A DNA stretch of 64,000 nt from CAZRAL01 sp964598005 (GTDB taxonomy: Bacteria > Pseudomonadota > Gammaproteobacteria > Burkholderiales > Usitatibacteraceae), in assembly GCA_964598005.1 (NCBI GenBank), contig CAZRAL010000007.1, positions 13,186 through 77,185 on the forward strand. Reading direction: 5' to 3'. A program made the position numbers and the translations under genes. This document shows positions 26,292 to 35,038 of this stretch, piece by piece. The notes beneath the pieces were generated by a model. The model was not told the origin of the DNA. It did not search any database and saw only the letters and a program-made list of their open reading frames with translations. Positions within the stretch are counted from its first letter, which is position 1; every line of letters starts with the position of its first letter.

Positions 26292-27716
26292 TTACGAATC
26301 TGTTCGCTCTTTACCAAATTTACGCTTCAGATGACGACGATTACGGCGCTTTTTGTCTTCCTGTCGCGCGGTCAACACATTCGGGCCACGCCCGCTATAA
26401 GGATTGGCGCCACCTTTCAATTCGATGCGAAGTGGTGTTCCTTTAAGCTTAAATGTGGTCTGAAAGTAACTTTCCAAGTAGCGGATATAACTTTTAGGGA
26501 GACTATCGAGTCCCGAACCGTGAATAATGACCAACGGCGGATTATGCCCCCCTTGATGCGCATAACGTAATTTGGGCCGATGCAGGCCGTTCATGGGGGG
26601 TTGATGCGCCGCAGTCGCAGCCAGTAACGCTCGCGTCAGTTTGGGCGTGGGTAATCGCGACATGGCCGCCGCAAAAGCCTCGTCTATCGAGGTAAAAAGC
26701 TTGCCCACCCCACTCCCGTCGCGCGCAGAAATCGTATGAAAATTGGCAAAACCCAGAAAATGCAGTTTGCGATCAAAGTCACTTTTGATTCGCCCCCGGG
26801 TGTAGGCATCAAGATTGTCCCATTTGTTTATCGCAACCACCACGGCACGTCCCGCTTCCTGAATGAATCCCGCGATATGCGCATCCTGATCGGATATTTC
26901 CTGCTGGGCATCGAGCAATAAAAGCACGACATTCGCATCCTCGACAGCTTGCAGGGTTTTAATAACGGAAAATTTCTCGACTGCTTCGAATACCTTGCCC
27001 CGACGGCGGATACCCGCTGTATCGATCAGCGTATAGTTTTTGCCGTTATGCATCAGCGGTACGTAAATTGAATCCCGAGTCGTGCCGGGTTGATCGAATG
27101 CGATTACCCGCTCTTCGCCCAGCATACGATTCATCAATGTCGATTTCCCCACGTTCGGCCGGCCGACAATCGCGATTTTCGGATGATCTTTCTCGACCTC
27201 GTCTTCCACATCCGGCCATTTTTCGAGAATATCTTCGATCAGGCTGCGGACACCTTCGCCGTGCGCGGCAGAAATAGCCGCCGGTGCTCCCAGGGCAAGC
27301 TCATGGAACTCTGCGCAGGCGACCGCCTCGTTCATGCCTTCGGTTTTATTGACCGCCACCTGAACCGGTATGCCACGTCCGGCGCTATCGCGCCGCAGAC
27401 GATCAGCGATGAGTTTATCCTGCGGCACCAGGCCTTGCCTGCCGTCCACAACAAAGATGATGACATCCGCCTCGGCCATCGCTTGAAGGGTCTGTTTGGC
27501 CATTTCATGCAGAATACCGTCGGTCACGACGGGTTCGAAACCGCCTGTATCCACTACCAGAAAAGGTTTGGAAGCTCCCACTCCGTGCCCATAATGGCGA
27601 TCGCGAGTTAATCCCGGCAAATCGGCCACAATCGCATCCCGGCTCTTGGTGAGGCGATTGAACAGCATGGACTTACCGACGTTGGGGCGTCCAACCAGGA
27701 CAATAGTGGGTTTCAT
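26292..27716 (-). CDS. der: Ribosome assembly GTPase Der (EngA)
   Basis: Double-G-domain GTPase for 50S subunit assembly, 474 aa from the ATG at 27716 (MKPTIVLVGRPNVGKS). A TTG five codons upstream is less likely. Each G domain has its own GRPNVGKS P-loop (about residues 9 and 182), and NKTE and NKWD serve as the G4 motifs. The C-terminal KH-like domain ends in a basic tail (KKRRNRRHLKRKFGK). The placement between bamB and hfq is conserved in betaproteobacteria. Confidence 0.97.
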   Translation of the reverse strand: MKPTIVLVGRPNVGKSMLFNRLTKSRDAIVADLPGLTRDRHYGHGVGASKPFLVVDTGGFEPVVTDGILHEMAKQTLQAMAEADVIIFVVDGRQGLVPQDKLIADRLRRDSAGRGIPVQVAVNKTEGMNEAVACAEFHELALGAPAAISAAHGEGVRSLIEDILEKWPDVEDEVEKDHPKIAIVGRPNVGKSTLMNRMLGEERVIAFDQPGTTRDSIYVPLMHNGKNYTLIDTAGIRRRGKVFEAVEKFSVIKTLQAVEDANVVLLLLDAQQEISDQDAHIAGFIQEAGRAVVVAINKWDNLDAYTRGRIKSDFDRKLHFLGFANFHTISARDGSGVGKLFTSIDEAFAAAMSRLPTPKLTRALLAATAAHQPPMNGLHRPKLRYAHQGGHNPPLVIIHGSGLDSLPKSYIRYLESYFQTTFKLKGTPLRIELKGGANPYSGRGPNVLTARQEDKKRRNRRHLKRKFGKERTDS

Positions 27717-27793
27717 GTTGATACGAGGCAACCTTGCAGCAACTTCCCCGTAGGAAGGAGTGCAGCTGTGAGAAAAGCGTTACATAAAGAGCG

Positions 27794-28975
27794 TTATTTT
27801 ACCGCTATGGCAAAGATGCCACCCTTCTCGGTTTGAACAATTGCGCGCTCATCCTGGGCGATCAGCGCGTTGATCCGCGATCCATCGGTCTCGATACGTC
27901 CAATCAGTTCGCCGTTTTCGAGCGATAACACGTGCACCATCCCCCCATTATCGCCAACCAATAATCTGCCGTTCAACAACAAGGGCGTACCCGGCTCTCG
28001 GCGTATTAGCTTATCCTGCTTCCAGACGGAAGCACCGGAGGCTTTGTCCAGCGCATGAACATTGCCCTCTGCGTCGGAGAGGTAAAGATTTTTGGTATCC
28101 AGCACCATTCCGGTCGCAGTGGAAATATCCCGCGCCCAGACCACATTGCCGCTTAGCGTTTCGACACAGCCACTGCGCCCCTGATAGGTACCGGCACAGA
28201 CCACACTGGCATCGAGCACAGGAAGCGCTGCAATATCGGCAATACGCTCCAACTCTGTTGCACCACGGGGCAGCGAAAGGGTCGCCTCCCAGATCGGCTT
28301 GCCGCTATCGAGTTCAATAGCCATTAATTTGCCGCCGGGATAACCCGCATAAATCGTACTGCGACTTACCAGCACCCCCGCATTGGTGCGCAAAGTCAGG
28401 GCTGGTGTGGCACGCTGGTACACCCATTGCCGCTTGCCATCGATACGGTTAAGAGCAGAGATACGTCCGTCAGATGTTCGTACGATCACCGCACCATTGG
28501 TTACGCTGGGTGGGGCAAGAATCTCGCCATTCACCTGATTTTTCCACAAGGTTCGGCCCGCCGAATCAAAAGCTACCACTTCCCCTTTGCCTGTACCGAC
28601 TACAATCATCTCCTTGCCGATGCCAACTCCGCCGGTAATTTTGTTTGGTATGTCGATACGCGTGACTACCTTCCCGCCTTCTTCAGTCAGCGCGATAATA
28701 GCGTCATTGGAGGCCGCATAAAGCAACCGGTCAGCTAGAACCGGAATAAATACATAACCCGCGGGTTTCCCCACGTTCGCCGACCATATCATCGAAGTTG
28801 AGACTGGTGCCGGAATTGGCGGCAGCGGTACAGGTTTTTTGTCGGCGCTGCTAAAAAACGTAAGCGGATTAAGACTGCTTAGACTAGGAAGCGAACTGCA
28901 CCCCCCCATCGCTCCAGCGAAAATTCCTGCCATGAAAAATTCCCCCCAGCAGCGTATCGTTCTGTATTTCGTCAT
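27794..28975 (-). CDS. bamB: Outer membrane assembly lipoprotein BamB
   Basis: Beta-propeller lipoprotein of the BAM complex that inserts outer-membrane proteins; 393 aa. The signal peptide ends in a lipobox-like GGC (Cys26). Repeated PQQ-type blades follow, for example VVAFDSAGRTLWKNQVNGEILAPP and ISALNRIDGKRQWVYQ. The start overlaps the stop of the upstream yfgM-like gene as ATGA, so the two are translationally coupled. The hisS-yfgM-bamB-der order is standard. Confidence 0.95.
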   Translation of the reverse strand: MTKYRTIRCWGEFFMAGIFAGAMGGCSSLPSLSSLNPLTFFSSADKKPVPLPPIPAPVSTSMIWSANVGKPAGYVFIPVLADRLLYAASNDAIIALTEEGGKVVTRIDIPNKITGGVGIGKEMIVVGTGKGEVVAFDSAGRTLWKNQVNGEILAPPSVTNGAVIVRTSDGRISALNRIDGKRQWVYQRATPALTLRTNAGVLVSRSTIYAGYPGGKLMAIELDSGKPIWEATLSLPRGATELERIADIAALPVLDASVVCAGTYQGRSGCVETLSGNVVWARDISTATGMVLDTKNLYLSDAEGNVHALDKASGASVWKQDKLIRREPGTPLLLNGRLLVGDNGGMVHVLSLENGELIGRIETDGSRINALIAQDERAIVQTEKGGIFAIAVK

Positions 28976-29652
28976 TTAGGTGCCCCGCTTGCCGATGGGG
29001 TAGGCGTCATCCCCGTTCCTAGCCCATCGCGTTTCACCTGGGTTAACGCCTTGAGCGGACTGCGGGTCTCGGATTTATCGATTGCGAGCTGATAGGCCGC
29101 GCGTGCTTCATCGCGCCTACCCAATTGGGCATAGATATCGCCCTTTACATCGGCTGCCAATGCGATGAATGCATCCTCCTTGACGCCATCCAGAACGGTG
29201 AGCGCTTCATCGAATTTCTTTTCCTCCATCAGTACATTGGCGAGGCGGATGCGCGCAATCGGACGATGCGTCTCACGACCTTTGTCGATCACCCATTGCA
29301 GGGCAGCGCGTGCAATGGAAAAATCATTGGCCTCAAAGGCTGTTTTGGCGGATAGCAATTGCGCATCGGTCGCATAAAAACTGGAAGGGAATTTATCCGT
29401 CAATGTGTTGGCTGCTTCAGCCAGTTTTTTGGCATCCTTGCTGGCGGCCGCATCCTGCGCTATTTTTTGCACATTCTTGAACAGAACCTCAGCCTGCTCA
29501 GCCTGACTGTTCTGATAATAGTGCCATCCCTGTAAGCCCAGCATGACTGCAATAAATGCCCCGACTGCAGTGTAAACAAGCATCCCCCATTTTGCCCACC
29601 AGTCTTTCAGCGCATCGATGCGCTCTTGCTCTTCCAGATCATAAACGGCCAT
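28972..29652 (-). CDS. YfgM-like tetratricopeptide protein (SecYEG ancillary subunit)
   Basis: Single-pass membrane protein of 226 aa. A cytoplasmic N-terminus (MAVYDLEEQERIDALKDWWAKWG) precedes one membrane segment (about 25-45), then a periplasmic TPR-like domain (TPR_21). YfgM associates with SecYEG and PpiD and helps transfer secreted proteins to periplasmic chaperones. AAAGG lies 9 nt upstream of the start. A low-complexity Ser/Pro/Thr tail closes the protein. Confidence 0.9.
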   Translation of the reverse strand: MAVYDLEEQERIDALKDWWAKWGMLVYTAVGAFIAVMLGLQGWHYYQNSQAEQAEVLFKNVQKIAQDAAASKDAKKLAEAANTLTDKFPSSFYATDAQLLSAKTAFEANDFSIARAALQWVIDKGRETHRPIARIRLANVLMEEKKFDEALTVLDGVKEDAFIALAADVKGDIYAQLGRRDEARAAYQLAIDKSETRSPLKALTQVKRDGLGTGMTPTPSASGAPK

Positions 29653-29676
29653 GAGACTTACCTTTGTTTTTGAAAA

Positions 29677-30957
29677 TTAGGGTTGCGAAACTGCATTTTG
29701 CAAATGCGCAATGGCTTCTTCCAGAGTAAACAGCATTTGTTCGCCGCCTGTGCGCAAGCTCTTTACGCTCATTTTCTGGGAAGCCACTTCGTCCGAACCT
29801 AGAATGATAGCAAAGCGCGCGCCGCTCACATCGGCTTTTTTCATTTGTGACTTGAAACTCGCGGTCTTGCCGTCAGCTGCAGCATGTAATACCACCGTCA
29901 GCCCTTGCTCGCGTAGCTGTTCGGCCACCCTGAATGCATGACCGTCGAAGTTTTCCGCGTAAAGCAGATAAGCATCAGGAACGGGAAACGGTGCGGGGGG
30001 ATTTTCAGCCAGCAGCAGCAGAACACGCTCCACACCCATGCCAAAACCACAGGAAGGGGATGCCTTGCCGCCCAATTGCTCGATTAAGCCGTCATAACGG
30101 CCCCCGGCTGCAATGGTGAGTTCCCAATCCTTGCCATGGGCTATGAACTCAAATACGGTACGGCTGTAATAGTCCAGACCGCGCACCAGGCGCGGATTAA
30201 CGGTAAATGCCACCCCGGCTGCAGTAAGCAGGGCTTTCACCCCTTCAAAATGCGCGCGTGCCGCGTGATCGAGATAATCGGCCAGTTTCGGTGCTCCGTT
30301 CACCAGCGACTGCATGGCGGGGTTTTTGGTATCCAGTGTCCGCAACGGATTACTGTGCAGCCGTCGCCGCGCATCCTCATCGAGCCGATCAAGATTAGCC
30401 TCGAAATACTTAACCAGCGCTTCGCGGTGTGCCGCACGCGCCGGCGCATCGCCGATGGAATTGAGTTGCAAATGCACCTCGGCGAATCCAAGCCGTTTCC
30501 ACAACCGTGCCAGCATGACAATCTGCTCTGCATCAACATCCGGGCCAGCAAACCCCAGCGCCTCCACATCGAATTGATGGAATTGCCGGTAACGTCCTTT
30601 TTGCGGCCGCTCGTGGCGAAACATCGGCCCCCAGGTCCACACTCGTTTGGGGCCGTCGTACAGCAAATTATGCTCGATCGCCGCGCGCACCAACCCTGCC
30701 GTCGCCTCCGGACGCAACGTCAGTTTTTCGCCGTTCATCGCGTCTTCAAAGGAATACATTTCTTTTTCGACGATATCGGTCGCTTCGCCGATCGAGCGCA
30801 CAAACAAAGCAGTGGGTTCGACCACAGGCGTACGCATCAACCGATACCCGTATTGTTCAAAAACGTCCCGCGTTGTATCTTCGAGAAACTGCCAAAGGGC
30901 GGCGTCATGCGGCAAAAGATCGTTCATGCCGCGAATAGCTTGAATGGTTTTACTCAT
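29677..30957 (-). CDS. hisS: Histidyl-tRNA synthetase
   Basis: Class II aminoacyl-tRNA synthetase that charges tRNA-His; 426 aa from the ATG at 30957 (MSKTIQAIRGMNDLLP). Motif 2 is seen around RHERPQKGRYRQFHQ, the histidine-specific block LVRGLDYYSRTVFEF follows, and motif 3 is in GFGMGVERVLLLL. The C-terminal part is the anticodon-binding domain. It is the first gene of the yfgM-bamB-der run. Confidence 0.97.
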   Translation of the reverse strand: MSKTIQAIRGMNDLLPHDAALWQFLEDTTRDVFEQYGYRLMRTPVVEPTALFVRSIGEATDIVEKEMYSFEDAMNGEKLTLRPEATAGLVRAAIEHNLLYDGPKRVWTWGPMFRHERPQKGRYRQFHQFDVEALGFAGPDVDAEQIVMLARLWKRLGFAEVHLQLNSIGDAPARAAHREALVKYFEANLDRLDEDARRRLHSNPLRTLDTKNPAMQSLVNGAPKLADYLDHAARAHFEGVKALLTAAGVAFTVNPRLVRGLDYYSRTVFEFIAHGKDWELTIAAGGRYDGLIEQLGGKASPSCGFGMGVERVLLLLAENPPAPFPVPDAYLLYAENFDGHAFRVAEQLREQGLTVVLHAAADGKTASFKSQMKKADVSGARFAIILGSDEVASQKMSVKSLRTGGEQMLFTLEEAIAHLQNAVSQP

Positions 30958-31036
30958 GAAACAAAACAGTCGTAAAAATTGGCACCAGGAGCCGCACAAG
31001 GCTGAATTTTACAATCATTGGCGAAATCGCAGCGAC

Positions 31037-31585
31037 TCAAGCGCGCGGCTCGTTTTGAAATAGTTGGTATTTCCTGATTCCATCGAGGATGGCAGCCTTG
31101 GCCTCCTCCGGCCCCAGCCATCCCTCGATCTTCACCCATTTGCCCGTTTCCAGATCTTTATAGTGCTGGAAAAAATGAGCGATCTGATTTAACGTAATCT
31201 CCGGTAAATCGCGCGGCGTTTGTACCGTTCGATAGATCGTACACAGCTTGTCGATGGGAACGGCAAGCAGCTTTTCGTCACCACCCGCTTCGTCCGTCAT
31301 TTTTAGCATCCCCACCGGGCGACAACGTACCACCACACCCGGTATCAATGCAAAGGGTGTTACTACCAGTACATCGACCGGGTCACCGTCATCAGAGAGC
31401 GTATGCGGAATATAGCCGTAGTTACACGGATAATGCATCGAGGTCGACATAAAACGATCTACGAACAAGGCCCCGGTTTCCTTGTCCAATTCGTATTTGA
31501 TGGGATCGCCGTTCATGGGAATTTCAATCACCACGTTAAAATCGTTGGGCACGGCATGCCCCACATTAACTCGGTCCAGATTCAT
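31037..31585 (-). CDS. ppa: Inorganic pyrophosphatase
   Basis: Soluble family I pyrophosphatase of 182 aa that hydrolyses PPi and pulls biosynthetic reactions forward. The metal-binding signature is DDGDPVDVLV at about residues 65-74. The N-terminus (NVVIEIPMNGDPIKYELDK) and GWLGPEEAKAAI near the C-terminus are typical. It lies 79 bp upstream of hisS on the same strand. Confidence 0.96.
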   Translation of the reverse strand: MNLDRVNVGHAVPNDFNVVIEIPMNGDPIKYELDKETGALFVDRFMSTSMHYPCNYGYIPHTLSDDGDPVDVLVVTPFALIPGVVVRCRPVGMLKMTDEAGGDEKLLAVPIDKLCTIYRTVQTPRDLPEITLNQIAHFFQHYKDLETGKWVKIEGWLGPEEAKAAILDGIRKYQLFQNEPRA

Positions 31586-31730
31586 AAGGGCTTTTCAAAT
31601 AGTAAAAAACAATTTACCCTTCGGTCAGATTAATTTTTCCGAAAAAGGGAAAAAGGTTTAAGTAAAGGGCTTAAGCGACAGCCGCACATTATCGCTATTT
31701 ATATTGCATTGCACAAGAAACGGAGTGACC

Positions 31731-32360
31731 GTGCACTCAAAGCAAATTGTCGAACCGAATTTTCCGCTGCATTCGCGAGAATCCAGACGCTATCCATTGA
31801 TCCTCACCCTCGATCAAAACGGCATTCCGCATCGCTGGATCAATTGGCAACACGCCGTATGGTATTACGCAAAAGCACGCATCGCTTGGGAAACCGGCTC
31901 TGAAGCTTTCACGGTGACTGGGGGCAAATGTCGCCATACCGGAACCGTTTCGCGTATCACCGCCGCCAGCATTATCGCTATTCGCGGCAAAGCCATGGCG
32001 ATCAAGGGATTTACCCAGGTTCCCCCACTCAATAATCGTGAATTGTTTCATCGCGACCGTCATATCTGCGCGTATTGCGGCAACTTGTTTGTGGCCGCCA
32101 AGCTTACCCGCGACCACATCACCCCTTACTCGCGGCGGGGTGTCGATGCCTGGATGAATGTGGTCACGGCTTGCCGCCCCTGCAACGAACGCAAGGGCAG
32201 CCGCCTGCCCGAAGAAGCCGGCATGGAGCTGGTCTACGCGCCTTACGTACCCAATCGGGCAGAATTTCTCATTCTGGCCAATCGCCGCATTTTGGTCGAT
32301 CAAATGGAATTTCTGAAGCAACACGTCAGCGCCAACAGTCGCGTCCATCTGGATGATTGA
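31731..32360 (+). CDS. HNH endonuclease domain protein
   Basis: Protein of 209 aa starting at the GTG at 31731, which has GGAG 5 nt upstream. The C-terminal half holds an HNH zinc-finger nuclease domain: CAYCG (about 115-119), the DHITPYSRRG metal site and CRPCNERKG. The N-terminal half (about 1-95) is not a domain I can name. Solitary HNH proteins of this kind occur on many betaproteobacterial chromosomes away from phages. The natural substrate is unknown, and there is no neighbouring methylase or restriction gene. Confidence 0.85.
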   Translation: MHSKQIVEPNFPLHSRESRRYPLILTLDQNGIPHRWINWQHAVWYYAKARIAWETGSEAFTVTGGKCRHTGTVSRITAASIIAIRGKAMAIKGFTQVPPLNNRELFHRDRHICAYCGNLFVAAKLTRDHITPYSRRGVDAWMNVVTACRPCNERKGSRLPEEAGMELVYAPYVPNRAEFLILANRRILVDQMEFLKQHVSANSRVHLDD

Positions 32361-32380
32361 CAGGATCGAGTTACCAGTTG

Positions 32381-33415
32381 TTACGGCAATCCCCGTTCCA
32401 GTAGCATCGCATCCCCATAACTGAAAAAACGGTAGCGCGCCGCTATGGCATGCGCATAAGCCTCGCGAATCGTTGTGCTGCCTGCAAACGCCGAGACCAG
32501 CATCAGCAAAGTTGATTTCGGCAGGTGAAAATTGGTGATCAAACGATCAACCGTTTTAAATTGATAACCGGGTGTAATAAACAATTGTGTATCGCCACGT
32601 TGTGCCTGCAGTATGCCGGTAGACGAGGCGGCTTCCAACGTGCGCAGAGAAGTAGTGCCAACCGCAATGACTCGGCCTCCCTGCGCTTTGGCACTGGCAA
32701 TGGCATTCACCGTTTCCGCACCAATCTCATAGCGCTCGCTGTGCATAATGTGTGTGGCGGGATCATCGTTTCGTACCGGCCGGAACGTACCCGCACCGAC
32801 GTGCAGGGTCACATAAGCCAAGGAAATTCCTTTTGCCCGCAACGTGTCCAGCATCGGGAGGTCAAAATGTAGGCCCGCTGTGGGCGCTGCCACTGAGCCC
32901 TGATGGCGCGCGTAAATCGTTTGATAGCGCAAGGCATCTGCCTCATCGGGAACATGTGAGATATAAGGAGGTAAGGGAATGTTGCCGATACGCTCGATAA
33001 CTTCATAAACATCACTTGCATTTTCAAAGTACAGCACGAACAAATCGCCGGCTCGTTCTTTCATAAACGCCACCGTATTGTCTGGAAAGACGATTTTTGT
33101 ACCGGGCCGAGGCGACTTGCTGGCGCGTATATGCGCCAGGGCATATTGGCGGTTTTCCAGTACCCGCTCGATCAACACCTCGACCTGTCCACCGCTTTCT
33201 TTGCGGCCAAACAGGCGCGCCTTGATCACTTTCGTGTCATTGAATACCAGAATATCGCCAGCGCGAACCAGCTGCGGCAAATCAACAAACAAGCGATCAT
33301 TCCACGTCCCGCTCGCTCCATCGACATGCAATAAACGGCTGGCCGTGCGCACAGGTTCGGGATATTGGGCAATCAATTCTTCAGGGAGGGTGTAATCAAA
33401 ATCGCTGGTTTTCAT
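32381..33415 (-). CDS. queA: S-adenosylmethionine:tRNA ribosyltransferase-isomerase
   Basis: QueA, 344 aa, builds epoxyqueuosine at the wobble base of queuosine tRNAs using S-adenosylmethionine as ribosyl donor. Landmarks are FDYTLPEELIAQYP at the N-terminus, FNDTKVIKARLFG, SVAAPTAGLHF, VTLHVGAGTFRPV and FHLPKSTLLMLVSAFAG. Length is normal. It converges on the HNH gene and diverges from tRNA-Leu. No tgt or other queuosine gene is visible nearby. Confidence 0.97.
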   Translation of the reverse strand: MKTSDFDYTLPEELIAQYPEPVRTASRLLHVDGASGTWNDRLFVDLPQLVRAGDILVFNDTKVIKARLFGRKESGGQVEVLIERVLENRQYALAHIRASKSPRPGTKIVFPDNTVAFMKERAGDLFVLYFENASDVYEVIERIGNIPLPPYISHVPDEADALRYQTIYARHQGSVAAPTAGLHFDLPMLDTLRAKGISLAYVTLHVGAGTFRPVRNDDPATHIMHSERYEIGAETVNAIASAKAQGGRVIAVGTTSLRTLEAASSTGILQAQRGDTQLFITPGYQFKTVDRLITNFHLPKSTLLMLVSAFAGSTTIREAYAHAIAARYRFFSYGDAMLLERGLP

Positions 33416-33483
33416 GGATTGGGCAAGATTAGCAGGGTGGAAAGATTACGCTATAATCCAGCCTCTTGAAAGCTGCTCTCATT

Positions 33484-33570
33484 GCCGAGATGGCGGAATA
33501 GGTAGACGCACGGGACTCAAAATCCCGCGCTGGCAACAGCGTGCCGGTTCGATTCCGGCTCTCGGCACCA
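33484..33570 (+). tRNA. tRNA-Leu (CAA)
   Basis: An 87-nt type II tRNA with a long variable arm begins GCCGAGA and ends TCTCGGC-ACCA, with CCA encoded. The anticodon stem CGGGA/TCCCG encloses CTCAAAA, giving anticodon CAA (Leu, UUG codons). The T-arm is GGTTCGATTCC. Confidence 0.97.
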
Positions 33571-33583
33571 TGGTTTTCCATAT

Positions 33584-33602
33584 CCACGTTTACAAAACGT
33601 GG
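33584..33602 (+). terminator. Hairpin after tRNA-Leu (possible terminator)
   Basis: A perfect 8-bp stem, CCACGTTT / AAACGTGG, with a 3-base loop lies 13 bp after the tRNA-Leu CCA end. There is no T-run after it, so it may be a 3'-processing or attenuating hairpin and not a true terminator. Confidence 0.35.
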
Positions 33603-33628
33603 AATAGCCTCATAAAGGAGATTTAACG

Positions 33629-34144
33629 ATGGGCTTCTTTTCTCGCTTTTTTGGCAAACAAGCCACATCGGTACAAAATACCAACGTCCCTTTGCGGGAA
33701 CAACAGCGGCAAAGCGGCATCAATTACGACCCGGAATTAATTCCTAAACTCAAAGAAGATCACCAAGCGCTCGTCAAGGTCTATACGGATATTCTCAATA
33801 CATACAACACCGGCAATTACGCGCTTATCCCAGCTATGTTGAACGATTTGAAGCTGGGACTACAGACGCATATCATGTTGGAGAACGTAAAATTTTATGT
33901 TTATTTGCAACAAAACTGGACTGATGATGCAGAAATCGCCAGTTTCGTGGCCGATGTACGCCGTGAAATGGATACCATTGCGCGAACAGCAGTAAAATTT
34001 GTTAGTAAATACAATACCCCCGGCGCTATTTCCGCTGCCACTGCAACTGCCTTTAAAGAAGAATTTGATACTATTGGCACTGTTCTTACCAAACGCATTC
34101 AATTAGAAGAAACACGTCTCTACACGCTGTATATGCCGCGCTAG
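33629..34144 (+). CDS. Hemerythrin-like HHE-domain protein
   Basis: A 171-residue cytoplasmic protein with AAAGGAG 8 nt before its ATG. A Ser/Gln-rich N-terminal stretch (about 1-38) precedes a four-helix hemerythrin-like domain. Likely metal ligands are the His in KEDHQALV (about 44), the His and Glu in HIMLENVKFY (about 81-85) and the late Glu in EETRLY. HHE proteins bind a di-iron site and act in oxygen, NO or iron handling. The nearby nitrate reduction genes make an NO-related role plausible, but that is inference. Confidence 0.75.
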   Translation: MGFFSRFFGKQATSVQNTNVPLREQQRQSGINYDPELIPKLKEDHQALVKVYTDILNTYNTGNYALIPAMLNDLKLGLQTHIMLENVKFYVYLQQNWTDDAEIASFVADVRREMDTIARTAVKFVSKYNTPGAISAATATAFKEEFDTIGTVLTKRIQLEETRLYTLYMPR

Positions 34145-34236
34145 CGTACTCCGCAGGCGCTGGAAACCAGCAGCAGAATCCAGTGCTGCAGCTCTATCTA
34201 TAACCCGCTATGACCTGGGCAGTATCTACGAACGGG

Positions 34237-35022
34237 CTACTGAACCAACGGCGTATCAACTGCATCCAGTTCCACACCGTCGATTTTCGCCTGGCCTGCC
34301 AATAGCCGCAGATATTGCCGCAACGCGGTAATGTAGGTCTGCTGGCGCATCGCCATGGCGACTGCACCGCGCACCGCTTCAAACGGCTGCTCAAGCCCCG
34401 GTTCCCGGGCCAGCACCTCGACGACATGTAACCCAAAACGACTGTGTACCAGACGGGGTAAAACCCCAACCTCTGCGCGCCCGAAAAGCGCTTTCGCAAA
34501 TTCCGGCGCGCAATCGGCTGTCGTTATCCAGCCCAGATACCCGCCTTCAGTACCGGTTGGGCAATTGGATAGCTTGCTGGCGACACTCGCAAAGCGGTCG
34601 ATATGGTCGCCGCCATCATGGCAGCGCACGTCAATCAGCGCAGTTTCAGCGCGGTTGCGAAGTGCAACCACGTCGATGCCCTGCACCACCGCGAACAGAA
34701 TATGCCTTACTTCAACCCGCTCGCCGGTACGATAGATGGCGGCGTGTGCCGCGTAGTGGCGCTGACAAGTTTCATCGGAAGGCTCTGGAATCACCATTGT
34801 TTGTTCAAGCAACGTTTCAATCGCAATCGAAGCTGCCTCACTCAGCACACCATCAGCAGACGGCAGATCGCTGTCCGGCAGTAGCCCCTCGCTGATTGCC
34901 GCCTGGCGGAGCAACTCTGAGCAGGCACGCTGGCGCAGTTCATCCGCGGTCAGCGATTCGTTTGCGGCGTTTAGTGCCACGCCATTGACGTGAGCAATTT
35001 GTGGCTTGATGACATGATTCAT
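34237..35022 (-). CDS. Parvulin-type peptidyl-prolyl isomerase at the end of the nar operon
   Basis: Protein of 261 aa from the ATG at 35022, with GGAAG right after the narI stop; a longer frame from 35061 would overlap narI. It has no signal peptide. A helical N-domain (about 1-100) precedes a parvulin/PpiC domain with VEVRHILFAV, GGYLGWIT and SRFGLHVVEVL. The layout resembles NifM/NarX-locus isomerases that follow narI in many betaproteobacteria. A role in folding or maturing nitrate reductase is inferred from position only. Confidence 0.85.
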   Translation of the reverse strand: MNHVIKPQIAHVNGVALNAANESLTADELRQRACSELLRQAAISEGLLPDSDLPSADGVLSEAASIAIETLLEQTMVIPEPSDETCQRHYAAHAAIYRTGERVEVRHILFAVVQGIDVVALRNRAETALIDVRCHDGGDHIDRFASVASKLSNCPTGTEGGYLGWITTADCAPEFAKALFGRAEVGVLPRLVHSRFGLHVVEVLAREPGLEQPFEAVRGAVAMAMRQQTYITALRQYLRLLAGQAKIDGVELDAVDTPLVQ

Positions 35023-35038
35023 TTGCAGGCCAGCTTCC

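Noticed and set aside
31731..32360. HNH gene as part of a restriction-modification or phage-defence system
   Set aside because: No methylase, specificity subunit or other defence gene is adjacent; it sits between ppa and queA.
33484..33570. tRNA-Leu as an integration site for a genomic island
   Set aside because: No integrase and no direct repeat of the tRNA 3' end in the window; the flanking genes are ordinary.
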